DNA of 64,000 bases from Paraprevotella clara YIT 11840 (GCF_000233955.1 NZ_JH376618.1:1-64000); one strand, 5' to 3'. Shown: positions 16,344 through 25,925, numbered from the stretch's first letter. Program-made: numbers and translations. Notes: generated by a model from the sequence alone, not told the origin.

Positions 16344-19300
16344 ATGCAAGAGAAAACTCACATACTGGATCGCGTATCGTCGTTCAGCCTGTTGCTCACG
16401 ATGATTATCCTGATGATTATCGGGGCTGCCCTGATTCCGTTGGTAGACGTGGGTTCGTCCCCCAAGCCGCGCCAGGGCAAGACGCTGACGATAAGCTATG
16501 GATGGAGGAACGCCTCGCCCAAGGTGGTGGAGCAGGAGGTGACGTCGAAGATAGAAGGGTTGGTCTCGGCTGTGAAAGGCGTGGCCGAAGTCTCGTCGGA
16601 GTCTTATTTCGGTTCGGGACGGGTTACGGTCGTGCTGAAGAAAGAAGCCGATGTGTCCGCTGTGAAGTTCGAGATTTCGTCGCTCTTGAAGCAGGTGCGG
16701 AAGAAATTGCCCGAAGAGGTTTCTTATCCAGAACTGACGGGTGGGGAAGTGGTGAATGACGGTGCCCCGCAGAAAGAAAGTCCTGTGAGGCATCTGTTGA
16801 CCTATCAGGTGAATTCCAACCTGAAAGGCGAACAGATAAAAGAGTATGTGGAGAAAAACGTCGAACCGGTGGTACGGGCATGGGAAGAGGTGAAGAGCGT
16901 GGACGTGACCGGCGGGACTTCCAAATATATGGAGATTACGTACGACCCCCTCATCGTGGCGAACTACGGCCTGACGGTGGCTGACGTGGAGGACGGCATC
17001 AAAAGTTTTATCGGAAAGTCGGATATCGTGGGCGATGTGATGTACAGGGATGAAGACGGGGAGCAAAGCCGTGTCACCCTTTACCTGAAGACCTCGAGGT
17101 TTGCCCGCCAGATAGGTGAGATGCCCCTGAAGACCGTGGACGGGAAAATTATCTATCTGAACGACTTGGCCACCTTCGAATACCGGGACCGGCTGCCGGG
17201 CAGTTACTACCGCGTAAACGGGCTGAACACCATCTACATGAACATCGTCGTGGATGCGGATGCCAACGAGATAGAGTTGTCACGCCAGTTGCGTACGAAA
17301 ATAGAGGAATTGAAACCCCGTTTGCGCGACGGCATGTATCTGACCTTGACGTACGACGCAGCCAAGGAGAAACAGTCGGAATTGGAAAAGCTGATTACGC
17401 GCACGTTGATGTCGTTGGCCATCCTGTTGGTGTTCGTCTGGTTGGTTCGTCGTAACTGGAAGTATCTGTCGATTATCGCCATCACGTTGGCCGCCAACGT
17501 CCTGATAGCCGTCATGGCTTACTATGTGTTCGACATGCGCCTGCATACCTTTTCGTTGGCCGGCATCACGGTGTCGTTGGGACTGATTATCGACGCGGCC
17601 ATCGTGATGGTGGACCATTACAGTTACTACCACAACCGGAAAGCGTTCCTGGCCATATTGGCCGCCTTGCTCACCACAATAGGGTCGTTGGTGGTGGTGT
17701 TCTTCATGCCGGAGTATATCCAGCGCGACCTGTACGACTTCTCTTGGATTATCATCATCAACTTGACGGTGGCGCTTGTCGTGGCCCTGTTCTTCGTGCC
17801 TGCTTTGGTCAAGCAGTTCCATTACAGCAGCCGCATGCCGATAAAACGTTTGGGGCGTTCCAAGCGGGTGATGGCCTGGACGCGCTTTTACCGCAAGTAC
17901 ATCGCTTTCACGCAGAAACGCAAGTGGATATACTACGTCCTGTTGGTGTTGGCTTTCGGGATACCGTTCCATGCCCTTCCGGACCGGTGGGACAAGGAGA
18001 AAGTGTATTACCAGAGCGAGGCGGAAGAAGAGGATCCGTGGTATGAAAGGGCGTACAATGCCACGTTTGGCACCCGTTTTTTCCAGACCGAGCTGAAAGA
18101 ACCGTTGAGCAAGGTGTTCGGAGGAACCATGCGTCTCTTTGCGCAGTCGTTGGACGAGAATACGTATGCCAAGGAGGAAGAGGAGATGAAACTCCACATC
18201 CGTGCCCAAATGCCTTTGGGCGGAAGCGTGCACGAATTGAACGAGAAGGTGCAGATTCTGGAGAACTTCTTGGTCGGGTTCAAGGAAATCAAACGGTTCG
18301 AGAGCCGCGTGGAATGGTGGGGGGCCAACCTGACCGTGGAATTCAAGGATGAATACCGCGACACGTCTTTCCCTTATGTCTTGGAGAGCAAGGTCATCGG
18401 CAAGGTCATTTCCATCGGAGGGGCGGACTGGAGCACTTACGGTGTGAGCGAGCGGGGTTTCAGCAATTCGCTGAACCTGCAATACCGGTCGAACCGGATC
18501 GAGATTGCCGGATACAATTATAATGCCTTGTACCGGTACGCGGAGGACATTTGTGCCCGCTTGAAGCAGAACCACCGCGTGATGGACATCATCATCGAAA
18601 CGCCGGGGCATGAGCGGCAGGAAGATGAATTGTACATGGTCTATACGCCGCAGAACTTTGCTTTGTACGGACAGTCGGCGGCGGCCATGCACGGCACGTT
18701 GCGCGAGTTGCTTTCGGGAGTGGACGTGGGGCGTTACGAGGACGAGTTTATCCGGACCGACATCTACCTGCGTTCGTTGCAATCCGACCGTTTCAATGTG
18801 TGGGATTTGGAGCATACCCATGTCAAGACGTCCGAAGGAGACGTGTGGCTTCCGCCTTTCATGGACATGAACCTGCGAGAGGCCAAGAACTGCATTCCCA
18901 AAAAGAATCAGGAATATGTGTTGCGTGTGGCTTTCAACGTGTTGGGTTCGTACAACTACACGGCCAAATACATAGAGGAAGTGACGGATGAGTTCAACGA
19001 CCGCTTCCCGGTGGGGTACCGTTGCCTGAACAACACGCCGAACTGGTATCAGGACGAAGGCACGCAGTATTGGCTGATATTGGTCATCGTGCTGATTATC
19101 TACTTCATGTGTTCCATACTTTTCGAGTCGTTCCGGTTGCCTTTCGTCATCATCACTTTGATTCCGGTGTCCTTCATCGGCACGTTCCTGACGTTCTATT
19201 TTTCCGGAGTGAAGTTCGGGACGGGCGGTTTCGCCTCGTTGGTCCTGCTGAGCGGACTGGTGGTGAATGCCGGTATTTACATCATCAACGAGTACAACAA

Positions 19301-19574
19301 CCAAACGGCGGCCTGCAAGGCGCAGGCGTTGCCCCGTGTGAATTTGTACGTCAAGGCTTACAACCACAAGATTATTCCGGTGTTCCTGACCACGCTTTCC
19401 ACCGTCCTGGGTTTGGTGCCGTTCCTCATAGACGGGCAGGAGGAAGCTTTCTGGTTCTCTTTCGCCATCGGAACGTCGGGCGGCTTGCTGTTTTCCATCC
19501 TGGCCCTGATATTCGTCATGCCCATTTTCATGCCTTTGAAGAAGAAGGACAAAAAAACGGACTTGGGTGTTTGA
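16344..19574 (+). CDS. RND efflux permease, second subunit
   Basis: 1076 residues and divergent from the first permease. It has the N-terminal helix, LTISYGWRNASPKVVEQEVTSKIEG, and in the helix 4 region GITVSLGLIIDAAIVMVDHYSYY with an Asp in a membrane helix. The second half has GGFASLVLLSGLVVNAGIYIINEYN, where the usual acidic residue is absent as expected. It begins 5 bp after the first permease. Last gene of the row; the repeat at 19670 follows. Confidence 0.86.
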   Translation: MQEKTHILDRVSSFSLLLTMIILMIIGAALIPLVDVGSSPKPRQGKTLTISYGWRNASPKVVEQEVTSKIEGLVSAVKGVAEVSSESYFGSGRVTVVLKKEADVSAVKFEISSLLKQVRKKLPEEVSYPELTGGEVVNDGAPQKESPVRHLLTYQVNSNLKGEQIKEYVEKNVEPVVRAWEEVKSVDVTGGTSKYMEITYDPLIVANYGLTVADVEDGIKSFIGKSDIVGDVMYRDEDGEQSRVTLYLKTSRFARQIGEMPLKTVDGKIIYLNDLATFEYRDRLPGSYYRVNGLNTIYMNIVVDADANEIELSRQLRTKIEELKPRLRDGMYLTLTYDAAKEKQSELEKLITRTLMSLAILLVFVWLVRRNWKYLSIIAITLAANVLIAVMAYYVFDMRLHTFSLAGITVSLGLIIDAAIVMVDHYSYYHNRKAFLAILAALLTTIGSLVVVFFMPEYIQRDLYDFSWIIIINLTVALVVALFFVPALVKQFHYSSRMPIKRLGRSKRVMAWTRFYRKYIAFTQKRKWIYYVLLVLAFGIPFHALPDRWDKEKVYYQSEAEEEDPWYERAYNATFGTRFFQTELKEPLSKVFGGTMRLFAQSLDENTYAKEEEEMKLHIRAQMPLGGSVHELNEKVQILENFLVGFKEIKRFESRVEWWGANLTVEFKDEYRDTSFPYVLESKVIGKVISIGGADWSTYGVSERGFSNSLNLQYRSNRIEIAGYNYNALYRYAEDICARLKQNHRVMDIIIETPGHERQEDELYMVYTPQNFALYGQSAAAMHGTLRELLSGVDVGRYEDEFIRTDIYLRSLQSDRFNVWDLEHTHVKTSEGDVWLPPFMDMNLREAKNCIPKKNQEYVLRVAFNVLGSYNYTAKYIEEVTDEFNDRFPVGYRCLNNTPNWYQDEGTQYWLILVIVLIIYFMCSILFESFRLPFVIITLIPVSFIGTFLTFYFSGVKFGTGGFASLVLLSGLVVNAGIYIINEYNNQTAACKAQALPRVNLYVKAYNHKIIPVFLTTLSTVLGLVPFLIDGQEEAFWFSFAIGTSGGLLFSILALIFVMPIFMPLKKKDKKTDLGV

Positions 19575-19669
19575 TATGAAATATAACAGATTGTGTAATA
19601 TGATGTTATGTCGTGTATTATGAAAGAGGCTTCTTTCTGTTTATTTGCATGGTGAATGTGCCGAATTTT

Positions 19670-19744
19670 TCTGCGCCAAACGAAAAATCGTTCGGCTGAG
19701 AACGATTTTTCAATCTCAGTCGAACGATTTTCCGTTCTCAGCCG
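19670..19744. repeat. Dispersed palindromic repeat, copy A
   Basis: TCTGCGCCAAACGAAAAATC at 19670-19689 is identical to the core of copy C at 50292-50311 and differs by one base from copy B at 32580-32599. A perfect 12-bp inverted repeat (GAAAAATCGTTC 19682-19693, GAACGATTTTTC 19700-19711) is followed by an alternative one (CGGCTGAGAACG 19693-19704, CGTTCTCAGCCG 19733-19744). It lies between the 3' ends of a plus-strand and a minus-strand gene and could act as a terminator. Confidence 0.7.
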
Positions 19745-19820
19745 GTCGGTCGGACGCGTGGCTGAAAGCTGTCTGAAACTCGCTTCTTTTTATGATTCCG
19801 TCAGGAGGCGTATGCCTTTT

Positions 19821-20237
19821 TCAGGCCTGCTTCCGGTTTCGCGCGGCATACGCGGACGGTGTCATGCCGAACATCTCTTTGAAGTAGGAAGAGAAGTAGC
19901 GCGGGGTGTTGAAACCTACCATCCATGAAATTTCCTGTACGGAATATTGGCCGCTTTCCAACAATCGGGCAGCGCGTTTCAACCGTATGGAACGCATGAA
20001 CTCCGTGGGTGTCTGCCCCGCTATGGCTTGCATCTTCCTGTAGAGCGAGGAGCGTTCTAATCCCATGTCGGCACTGAGGGCCTCCACGTTGTATTCGGTG
20101 TTGTCCATGTTCTTTTCGATGCATTCCAATGCCTTTTGTATCAGTTTCTCGTCCAGACTGGTAATCGTGATTTCCTTGGGGTTGATGTGCGTGCCTTTCC
20201 GGAACGAAGCCAACCGTCGCTCGCGTTGTTCCAGAAG
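19821..20237 (-). pseudogene. AraC-type DNA-binding domain cut off from the hybrid two-component regulator
   Basis: Directly after the TAG at 20238-20240, the same frame continues as LLEQRERRLASFRKGTHINP and then an AraC-type double helix-turn-helix (ALSADMGLERSSLYRKMQAIAGQTPTEF, then VQEISWMVGFNTPRYFSSYFKEMFGMTPSAY). This is the normal C-terminus of a Bacteroides hybrid two-component system. A Met at 20213 could restart translation and yield a free 130-residue HTH protein, which would escape phosphorylation control. A single CAG to TAG change would explain the break. Pseudogene, recoded gene or sequence error remain open. Confidence 0.75.
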
Positions 20238-23200
20238 CTAACGGATGCGGCTGTGCAACACGTCGATGTCGAACGGTTTGGCGATAAACGAGTCGGCACC
20301 GGCTTCGTATGCCCCGCTCCGGCTTTCGGAAGAGTTTTTGGCCGTGAGCAGGATGAACGGGATGTGGCAGCACTGCACGTCGTCCTTGACTGCGCGGCAG
20401 AAGGCGTAGCCGTCCATGTGCGGCATCATCACGTCGCTGATGATGAGGTCGGGACCGTATTCCCGTGCCATGGCCAGTCCCTCCTGCCCGTCGGCGGCGG
20501 TGAGCACGGTGAAGTCCTGTCCGAGAAGATCTTTCATGAACGTGCGGAATTGCTCGTTGTCTTCGGCCACTAAGACGGTGACTTTGTTTCCTTCGGGCAC
20601 GGGGGATTCGGGTGCTTTCTCCGTGTCGGGAAGCGTGCTTCCGATGGCGGCTTGGGAATCGGAGGCGGCGGTTTGCGGCGGTTGGGCAGGCAGCAGCAGC
20701 GTGAAGCGAGTGCCTTTTCCCGGTGTGCTTTCCACCGTGATTTCCCCATTGTGCAAGTCCATATAACCTTTGACCAGGTGCAGTCCGATACCGCTGCCGG
20801 TATTCACGGGATGGCTTTGTGTGCCTTCGCTTTGGTAGAAACGCACGAAAATGTTTTTCAGGTCTTCCGCCGGAATGCCTATACCAGTGTCGCTGACGGT
20901 GATGCGGATGCCGTTAGGACCTTCGCCTGCCGGGGAGCTTTCCTGCCATCCCGCCTGTACGGTGATGAAACCGCCTTCGGGGGTGAACTTCATGGCGTTG
21001 GAAAGCAGGTTGTTCAACACGCGTGTCATCTTTTCTGCATCCAGACGGAACAGGTCTTCCTGCCCGAACGCGCACTCGCAGGACAATCCGATGTGCCGTT
21101 CGTGGGCGAGTGGGCCGAAATGGTTCACGTTGTCTTCGATGAACGGTTTGATTTGCACGATCGACAGTTTCAGTTGTTCGCCTTTCTGTTCCAGACGGCG
21201 GAAGTCGAGCAACTGGTTGACGAGCCGGAGCAAGTCGCGGGCGTTACCGAGTATCTTTTCCAGTTCGCTTTTGAGGGCGGAGTCTCCGGCTTTGCGGATG
21301 AGCAGTTCGAGCGGGGTGATGATGAGCGCGAGCGGCGTGCGCAACTCGTGGCTGATGTTGGTGAAGAAGCGGAATTTGAGTTCGTCGAGATGCTGCTCCT
21401 TCTGCCGTTTCAGGTTTTCCTGTTCAGCCATCATGCGCGAACGCTTGTCGGCGATGTATAGTTCGATGATGTAGTAGAGGAGTGCCAGCGCGGCGATGAG
21501 GTAAATGGCGTAAGCCCACCAAGTCTTCCATAAAGGAGGCTCTACCGTGATTTGCCATTCGGCGGCGGCTCCCCACGGTGTGCTTCCCATGGCGGCTTGT
21601 ACCTGAAGCGTGTACGTTCCGGGCGTGAGGGAGGTGTAGCTGGCCGTGCAGATACCTGTTGGTTCCGAAGTGAGGTTCCATGTTTTGTCCACCCCTTCCA
21701 GCCGGTAACGGTAGTGCGTGTGTTGGGGCGTGTCGTAATCCAAGGCGGAAAATTTCATTTCGATGAAATTCTCGTTGTGTTTCAGGTACAGGTGGCGGGT
21801 GTAGGACAGCCCTTCCGGAAGCAGTTGGCGGTCGCGGAACGTGCCTTCGTTGTTGATGGGATGGTTCATGACGCGCAGGCCGACGAGTGTCGGCCTCAGG
21901 TTTTCGTGCCCGTAGTCCGTGGCTTGGGGGGCAATGTCGGTGATACCGTTCAGTCCGCCCACATATACATGCCCGTCCGGCATGGCGGTGATGGACTGTT
22001 CCATCATTTCCCCGTATTGCACGCCGTCTTTTCCGTCTAACCGTGCGATGGAAAAGGTGCCGTCTGCGTTCCGGTTTATTCTCCCGATGCCGTTGGAAGT
22101 CGATACCCACAGCTTCCCCTCGGCATCGGCGGCAATGCCTTGTATGCAGTTGTTCGGCAGGCCGTTTTCCGTGCTGAGCCGCAGGGTTTCCTTCGTGCGG
22201 AAGTCATGGCATATCAATCCGTTCTGCGTACCTATCCAGACGGATGTTCCTTCGGCGTATGCACAGTTGTATTTCGTGCTGTATCTTTCCCAAGGGACTA
22301 TCCAAGCCAGACGTTGCAGTTTCTTCCGGGTAATCTCATATCCGAAGAGTCCGTTTTGTCCGCCGATGATGAGTTGGCCGGGTTTTATTTCTATGGCAAA
22401 GCTCATGGCACGGCTGCGGTTCAGTTCCGGAAAATCTTCATTGAGTCGTAGGGCTGTCCTTTTTTCCGGCCGACAAAGATACAGGTCTTTCAAATCCATA
22501 CAAACCAAGATGCTGCCATCGGAAAGGGGAAGGCTGAAACGGACCGTTTCGGACGGGAGGCCCGGCAGCAGCGTCGGGTCTGCCCGCTCGACCCTGTTGC
22601 CCTGTATTTTGTATAGTCCTTGCCGGGTGCTGCACCAGAATGCACCGTGCGGGTCTCTTTTGATGTCTGTACAATAGAGGTGACTGAATCCGGAGTGGAA
22701 TGTCCGGTAGTTCTTGCGGGCCGTGTCGAACAGGTAGATGCCTTCCATCGTGCCGACCAGCAAGTGTCGGCCGTCGTACGGACAGAGGCTGCGAATCATC
22801 CGTCCTTCCTCGTGCGCCACCTCCTCGTTGATATAGTATTCCATGTATTTTCCGGGAGGGACGGCCCGCAAGATTCCGGAACTGCTCAACCCTAACCATA
22901 ACCCTTGCCGGTCATCGACGAGGACCGACATGATGAAGTCCGTTACGGATTCGTTTCCGGTCAGTTCCAGACGATGGGTTTCTTGTAGCAGTTCAAAACG
23001 TGGGGAAAGTTTGATGAGCGTTTGGTTGCCACCTAACCAAAAACAGCCGTCTTTGCATTTTTTAATATCATTAATGGCTTTTCCCTTAAGTATTTCTTTC
23101 CATTCGCGCGTATATATATTATAGAGGTACAAGTATCCTTCCGTATGGCTGACGGAGATAAGCAGGTGCTCCTTGTCGGCTTGCAACCAAGCCGTACGGA

Positions 23201-23867
23201 AATATTCGGAGGGGGCGGGAGTGGCCACGGTGGAATCTTCGCCCACGATGTGTCCGCTTTTCTCTTCCCAAACCAGCATCCTGCCGGTATTCAGGAATAT
23301 CAGATGAAAGGGACCGGCCTGCATGACTTCTTTGACACGGATACCCCGGGATTTTTCTTCGGGTCGTGGCTCGTAGACCTGTTTGGCTGGTTTTTTCCAG
23401 TCATACCGGTAAAGTTTTCCGCTTTCGGTAATAATCCAGGCGTTTCGGTCGTGGTCGAGGATAAAGTCATTGAAAGCTTCGGTCAGACGGGCAGCCTCAA
23501 AGCGTTCTTTGATATCGTGACAGAAACGTCCGGTACGGGTATTGATGAGATAGAGACGGTAAAAGTCCTTGGCCCACAGCAGCCCGTTGCCGCCGTCATA
23601 GCTTGTGCATAAATTGTGCATACCCAAGGGGACGGTGTAGGTCAAGTCGCAGGCGAGCGGCTCGAAGCTGTTGCCGTTGTACACATTGAACATGCCTTCG
23701 GTGCAGACCAGTATCTTGCCGTCTTCCATTTGTGTGAGGAAGCGTACTTGATTATTGAAAAGTCCGTTTCCGGTATCCAGCAGCCGGAATCTTTCCGTCG
23801 AGGAGGATGACCGGTAAGGCAAGGACAACAGCGTAGCGGTTATGATAAGAATCCAGAAGTTTTTCAT
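20238..23867 (-). CDS. Hybrid two-component sensor/regulator, truncated before its HTH domain
   Basis: 1209 residues. In order: signal peptide; two beta-propeller repeats of the periplasmic sensor (to about 690); Y_Y_Y domain (about 700-790); a membrane helix (about 800); HisKA with phospho-acceptor His in FFTNISHELRTPLALI; HATPase with GIGIPAEDLKNIF and GSGIGLHLVKG; and a receiver with phospho-acceptor Asp in LIISDVMMPHMDG. It ends at RIR-stop, where the family continues into an AraC HTH. Hybrid systems sense an oligosaccharide and activate a nearby glycan-use operon. The adjacent glycan genes are GH51 at 26001 and beyond. As written it cannot bind DNA itself. Confidence 0.85.
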   Translation of the reverse strand: MKNFWILIITATLLSLPYRSSSSTERFRLLDTGNGLFNNQVRFLTQMEDGKILVCTEGMFNVYNGNSFEPLACDLTYTVPLGMHNLCTSYDGGNGLLWAKDFYRLYLINTRTGRFCHDIKERFEAARLTEAFNDFILDHDRNAWIITESGKLYRYDWKKPAKQVYEPRPEEKSRGIRVKEVMQAGPFHLIFLNTGRMLVWEEKSGHIVGEDSTVATPAPSEYFRTAWLQADKEHLLISVSHTEGYLYLYNIYTREWKEILKGKAINDIKKCKDGCFWLGGNQTLIKLSPRFELLQETHRLELTGNESVTDFIMSVLVDDRQGLWLGLSSSGILRAVPPGKYMEYYINEEVAHEEGRMIRSLCPYDGRHLLVGTMEGIYLFDTARKNYRTFHSGFSHLYCTDIKRDPHGAFWCSTRQGLYKIQGNRVERADPTLLPGLPSETVRFSLPLSDGSILVCMDLKDLYLCRPEKRTALRLNEDFPELNRSRAMSFAIEIKPGQLIIGGQNGLFGYEITRKKLQRLAWIVPWERYSTKYNCAYAEGTSVWIGTQNGLICHDFRTKETLRLSTENGLPNNCIQGIAADAEGKLWVSTSNGIGRINRNADGTFSIARLDGKDGVQYGEMMEQSITAMPDGHVYVGGLNGITDIAPQATDYGHENLRPTLVGLRVMNHPINNEGTFRDRQLLPEGLSYTRHLYLKHNENFIEMKFSALDYDTPQHTHYRYRLEGVDKTWNLTSEPTGICTASYTSLTPGTYTLQVQAAMGSTPWGAAAEWQITVEPPLWKTWWAYAIYLIAALALLYYIIELYIADKRSRMMAEQENLKRQKEQHLDELKFRFFTNISHELRTPLALIITPLELLIRKAGDSALKSELEKILGNARDLLRLVNQLLDFRRLEQKGEQLKLSIVQIKPFIEDNVNHFGPLAHERHIGLSCECAFGQEDLFRLDAEKMTRVLNNLLSNAMKFTPEGGFITVQAGWQESSPAGEGPNGIRITVSDTGIGIPAEDLKNIFVRFYQSEGTQSHPVNTGSGIGLHLVKGYMDLHNGEITVESTPGKGTRFTLLLPAQPPQTAASDSQAAIGSTLPDTEKAPESPVPEGNKVTVLVAEDNEQFRTFMKDLLGQDFTVLTAADGQEGLAMAREYGPDLIISDVMMPHMDGYAFCRAVKDDVQCCHIPFILLTAKNSSESRSGAYEAGADSFIAKPFDIDVLHSRIR

Positions 23868-23891
23868 CTCTTGACATTAGGTTTATTACAG

Positions 23892-23922
23892 CAAAGATAG
23901 TGAAAGGTGAGCGCAGAGACAA
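23892..23922 (-). promoter_or_regulatory. Promoter of the hybrid two-component gene
   Basis: On the minus strand TATCTTTG (plus 23892-23899), a perfect -7 element, is preceded at 20 bp by TTG (plus 23920-23922). It gives a leader of about 20 nt. Confidence 0.6.
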
Positions 23923-24092
23923 GCGAAAACGCAGTTTTCTGGCTTGGCTATGCCGAGCCGCATCCTATCTTCGTGTAACAAAGTTACAAAAACGTATGTA
24001 AAGAATGGTGGCTTTGGCCGGATTTGTATTCCGGGAAACGCAGGTTGGTGTATAAAATGTTGTTTTTATATGTATGGTATGTTGCAACCGGT

Positions 24093-24149
24093 GTTTTGCA
24101 ACGCTTTGTACAGCGTTTTGCGACGCTTCGTGCAGTGGCGTTTTGCACG
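24093..24149 (+). repeat. Direct repeats upstream of the ECF sigma gene
   Basis: GTTTTGCAACGCTTTGTACA (24093-24112) and GTTTTGCGACGCTTCGTGCA (24115-24134) match at 17 of 20 bases. A partial third copy, GTTTTGCACG, is at 24140-24149. The -7 element TACTTTTG follows at 24157-24164, so these are likely operator or activator sites in the sigma factor promoter. Confidence 0.5.
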
Positions 24150-24192
24150 TCCCCGTTACTTTTGCAAAGTCTTAATGAAAAACCGTGAGAAC

Positions 24193-24699
24193 ATGGAAGA
24201 AAGATTCGACTTTGCAGATTTTTATGAGAGCCACTACCGGTCGGCCCTGCGATATGCTTCGATGTATGTCTTTAATGACGAAGACGCACGTGACATCGTG
24301 AGCGACGTTTTACTGCGTTTCTTGGAACAGGGGGAAAAGTTGAACCGCGAGAGAAATGTAGTCGGGCTGTTTTTCTCTATGATTTATAATAAGTGTATGG
24401 ATTATCTTCGCCGCAGGTCGCGCTTCAAGCAGATAAAATACAAATTGAAGCAGACGGCAGATCGTTTTTCGGATGATGAGTTCGAGGCTCTGTGCCATAA
24501 GGAACTGTTTCGTATCATCGGTGAGACATTGTCCGGGATGCCGGATTTGCAGCAGGAGGTGTTTCTGGATATCCACATGGAAGGGCAGACTTATCTCGAA
24601 GTGGCAAAAGCCAGGAATATCACTAAACGCGTGGTGGAATATCAGTTGCGTAAGGCCGAAAGGACTATCGGTTGCAGTTTACAACGGATGTACGGTTAG
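24193..24699 (+). CDS. ECF-type RNA polymerase sigma factor
   Basis: 168 residues. Region 2 is seen in FADFYESHYRSALRYASMYVFNDEDARDIVSDVLLRFLEQ and region 4 in LSGMPDLQQEVFLDIHMEGQTYLEVAKARNITKRVVEYQLRKAERTI. It redirects RNA polymerase to stress or surface-polysaccharide genes. No anti-sigma factor is adjacent, which is unusual for Bacteroides ECF genes paired with FecR. The -7 element at 24157-24164 puts the transcript start near 24170, so ATG 24193 is preferred over 24175; an upstream extension to 23944 crosses the promoter and is discarded. Confidence 0.85.
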   Translation: MEERFDFADFYESHYRSALRYASMYVFNDEDARDIVSDVLLRFLEQGEKLNRERNVVGLFFSMIYNKCMDYLRRRSRFKQIKYKLKQTADRFSDDEFEALCHKELFRIIGETLSGMPDLQQEVFLDIHMEGQTYLEVAKARNITKRVVEYQLRKAERTIGCSLQRMYG

Positions 24700-24750
24700 A
24701 ATGGTTTTTTTAATAGGTTTTTTCATATATTAGTTAAGTTAGAAACTGGA

Positions 24751-24778
24751 GAAGGCTGGGCAGCGATGCCCGGCCTTC
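24751..24778. terminator. Terminator between sigma factor and mltG (convergent)
   Basis: GAAGGC and GGGCA pair with TGCCC and GCCTTC around a 4-base loop with one internal mismatch. ACTGTTTTT follows on the plus strand. Confidence 0.6.
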
Positions 24779-24805
24779 ACTGTTTTTATATCGGTCTTTT
24801 TTCTT

Positions 24806-25897
24806 TTATTTGATGCCCCTTCGGTTGAGGGCTTTCGAGTATTTGGCGGCGTTGGCCAGATGTTCGCGGTAGGTGCGTGCAAAGTTGTGCGTACCGGAAA
24901 AGTCTTCTTTGGCGCACATATACAGGTAGTCGTGCTTGACATGGTTCAACACGGCGTCGATACCGGCGATGGAAGGAATACGAATGGGGCCGGGAGGCAG
25001 GCCGGTGTTCCGGTAAGTATTGTAGGGGCTTTCCACGTTCAGATGATTGTGGTAAATTCTCCGGAGGGAGAAATCGTGCAGGGCGAACTTCACCGTCGGG
25101 TCGGCTTGCAGAGGCATGCCGGTACGCAGACGGTTGATGTACATGCCGGCCACCATAGGCTTTTCGGCGTTGTTGGCTGTTTCTTCGTCCACGATGGAAG
25201 CCAGGGTGACGACCTCGTTCGGTGTCAATCCGGCAGCTTCTGCCAAGCGGAGCCTTTCTTTGTTCCAGAATATGGTGTTTTCTTTCTGCATGCGTTTCAT
25301 GAAATCCTCCAGACTTGTATTCCAATATACTTCATACGTGTTGGGGATGAACAGACAAGCCATCGTCGCGGTGTCATAGCCGTACTGACGGCAGAAGGCG
25401 GAGTCTGCAAAGTGTTGCGCCACGACGGCAGAGTCCATCATGAGTTTTTTCCCTAATGTGCCGGCCAGACGGTCCATCGTTCGTACGTTGGGAATAGTCA
25501 ACCGGACGGGTGTCTGGCGTCCCTGTTTCAGTCGGCGGAATACGCTGAACATGTTATCTTCCGGTTCCACGGCGTAGCATCCGCTTTTCACGGTGTAGCC
25601 GCTGAGCGCGGATAGCAAGGGGAAACCGGCAGAGATGCCCGGACGGGCTGTGTTTTTGATTTTGACCCGTACGGAATCCGGTGTATCGTCTGCATCTATA
25701 TAAAGGTATACAGTGTTTCCGATGCCGAATGTGGCATGGAAGAATGCCAGGTAAGCCCATAGTCCCAGCAAGACCACGATGACGCCGGCAGCCGGAAGTC
25801 CCCATTTAGATAAACCGCTCACGCCCGGCAGTCCCTGAGCAAGCTCGGACTGCTCTCGCTCACTCGCGATCTTCTTGAATGCTTCTTTCTTTTCCAT
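24806..25897 (-). CDS. mltG: Endolytic murein transglycosylase MltG
   Basis: 363 residues. One N-terminal membrane helix (about 31-53), then the YceG-like domain. Catalytic Glu lies in VTLASIVDEETANNAEKPMVAGMYINRL; LQADPTVKFAL and YNTYRNTGLPPGPIRIPSIAGIDAVLNH are family signatures. The enzyme cleaves nascent glycan strands in the inner membrane and helps set their length. It is a housekeeping gene with its own promoter (25926-25956). Confidence 0.93.
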   Translation of the reverse strand: MEKKEAFKKIASEREQSELAQGLPGVSGLSKWGLPAAGVIVVLLGLWAYLAFFHATFGIGNTVYLYIDADDTPDSVRVKIKNTARPGISAGFPLLSALSGYTVKSGCYAVEPEDNMFSVFRRLKQGRQTPVRLTIPNVRTMDRLAGTLGKKLMMDSAVVAQHFADSAFCRQYGYDTATMACLFIPNTYEVYWNTSLEDFMKRMQKENTIFWNKERLRLAEAAGLTPNEVVTLASIVDEETANNAEKPMVAGMYINRLRTGMPLQADPTVKFALHDFSLRRIYHNHLNVESPYNTYRNTGLPPGPIRIPSIAGIDAVLNHVKHDYLYMCAKEDFSGTHNFARTYREHLANAAKYSKALNRRGIK

Positions 25898-25925
25898 GAT
25901 GATGAAATTCTGTTTCTTAATCGTG

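Noticed and set aside
17280-19367. 695-residue minus-strand frame
   Set aside because: Antisense shadow of the second RND permease; His- and Gln-rich low-sense composition.
24093-24149. Possible CRISPR array
   Set aside because: Only two good repeats with 2-5 bp between them and no spacers or cas genes.
23944-24192. N-terminal extension of the ECF sigma factor
   Set aside because: It runs through the repeat array and -7 element at 24157-24164; the sigma fold begins after Met at 24193.
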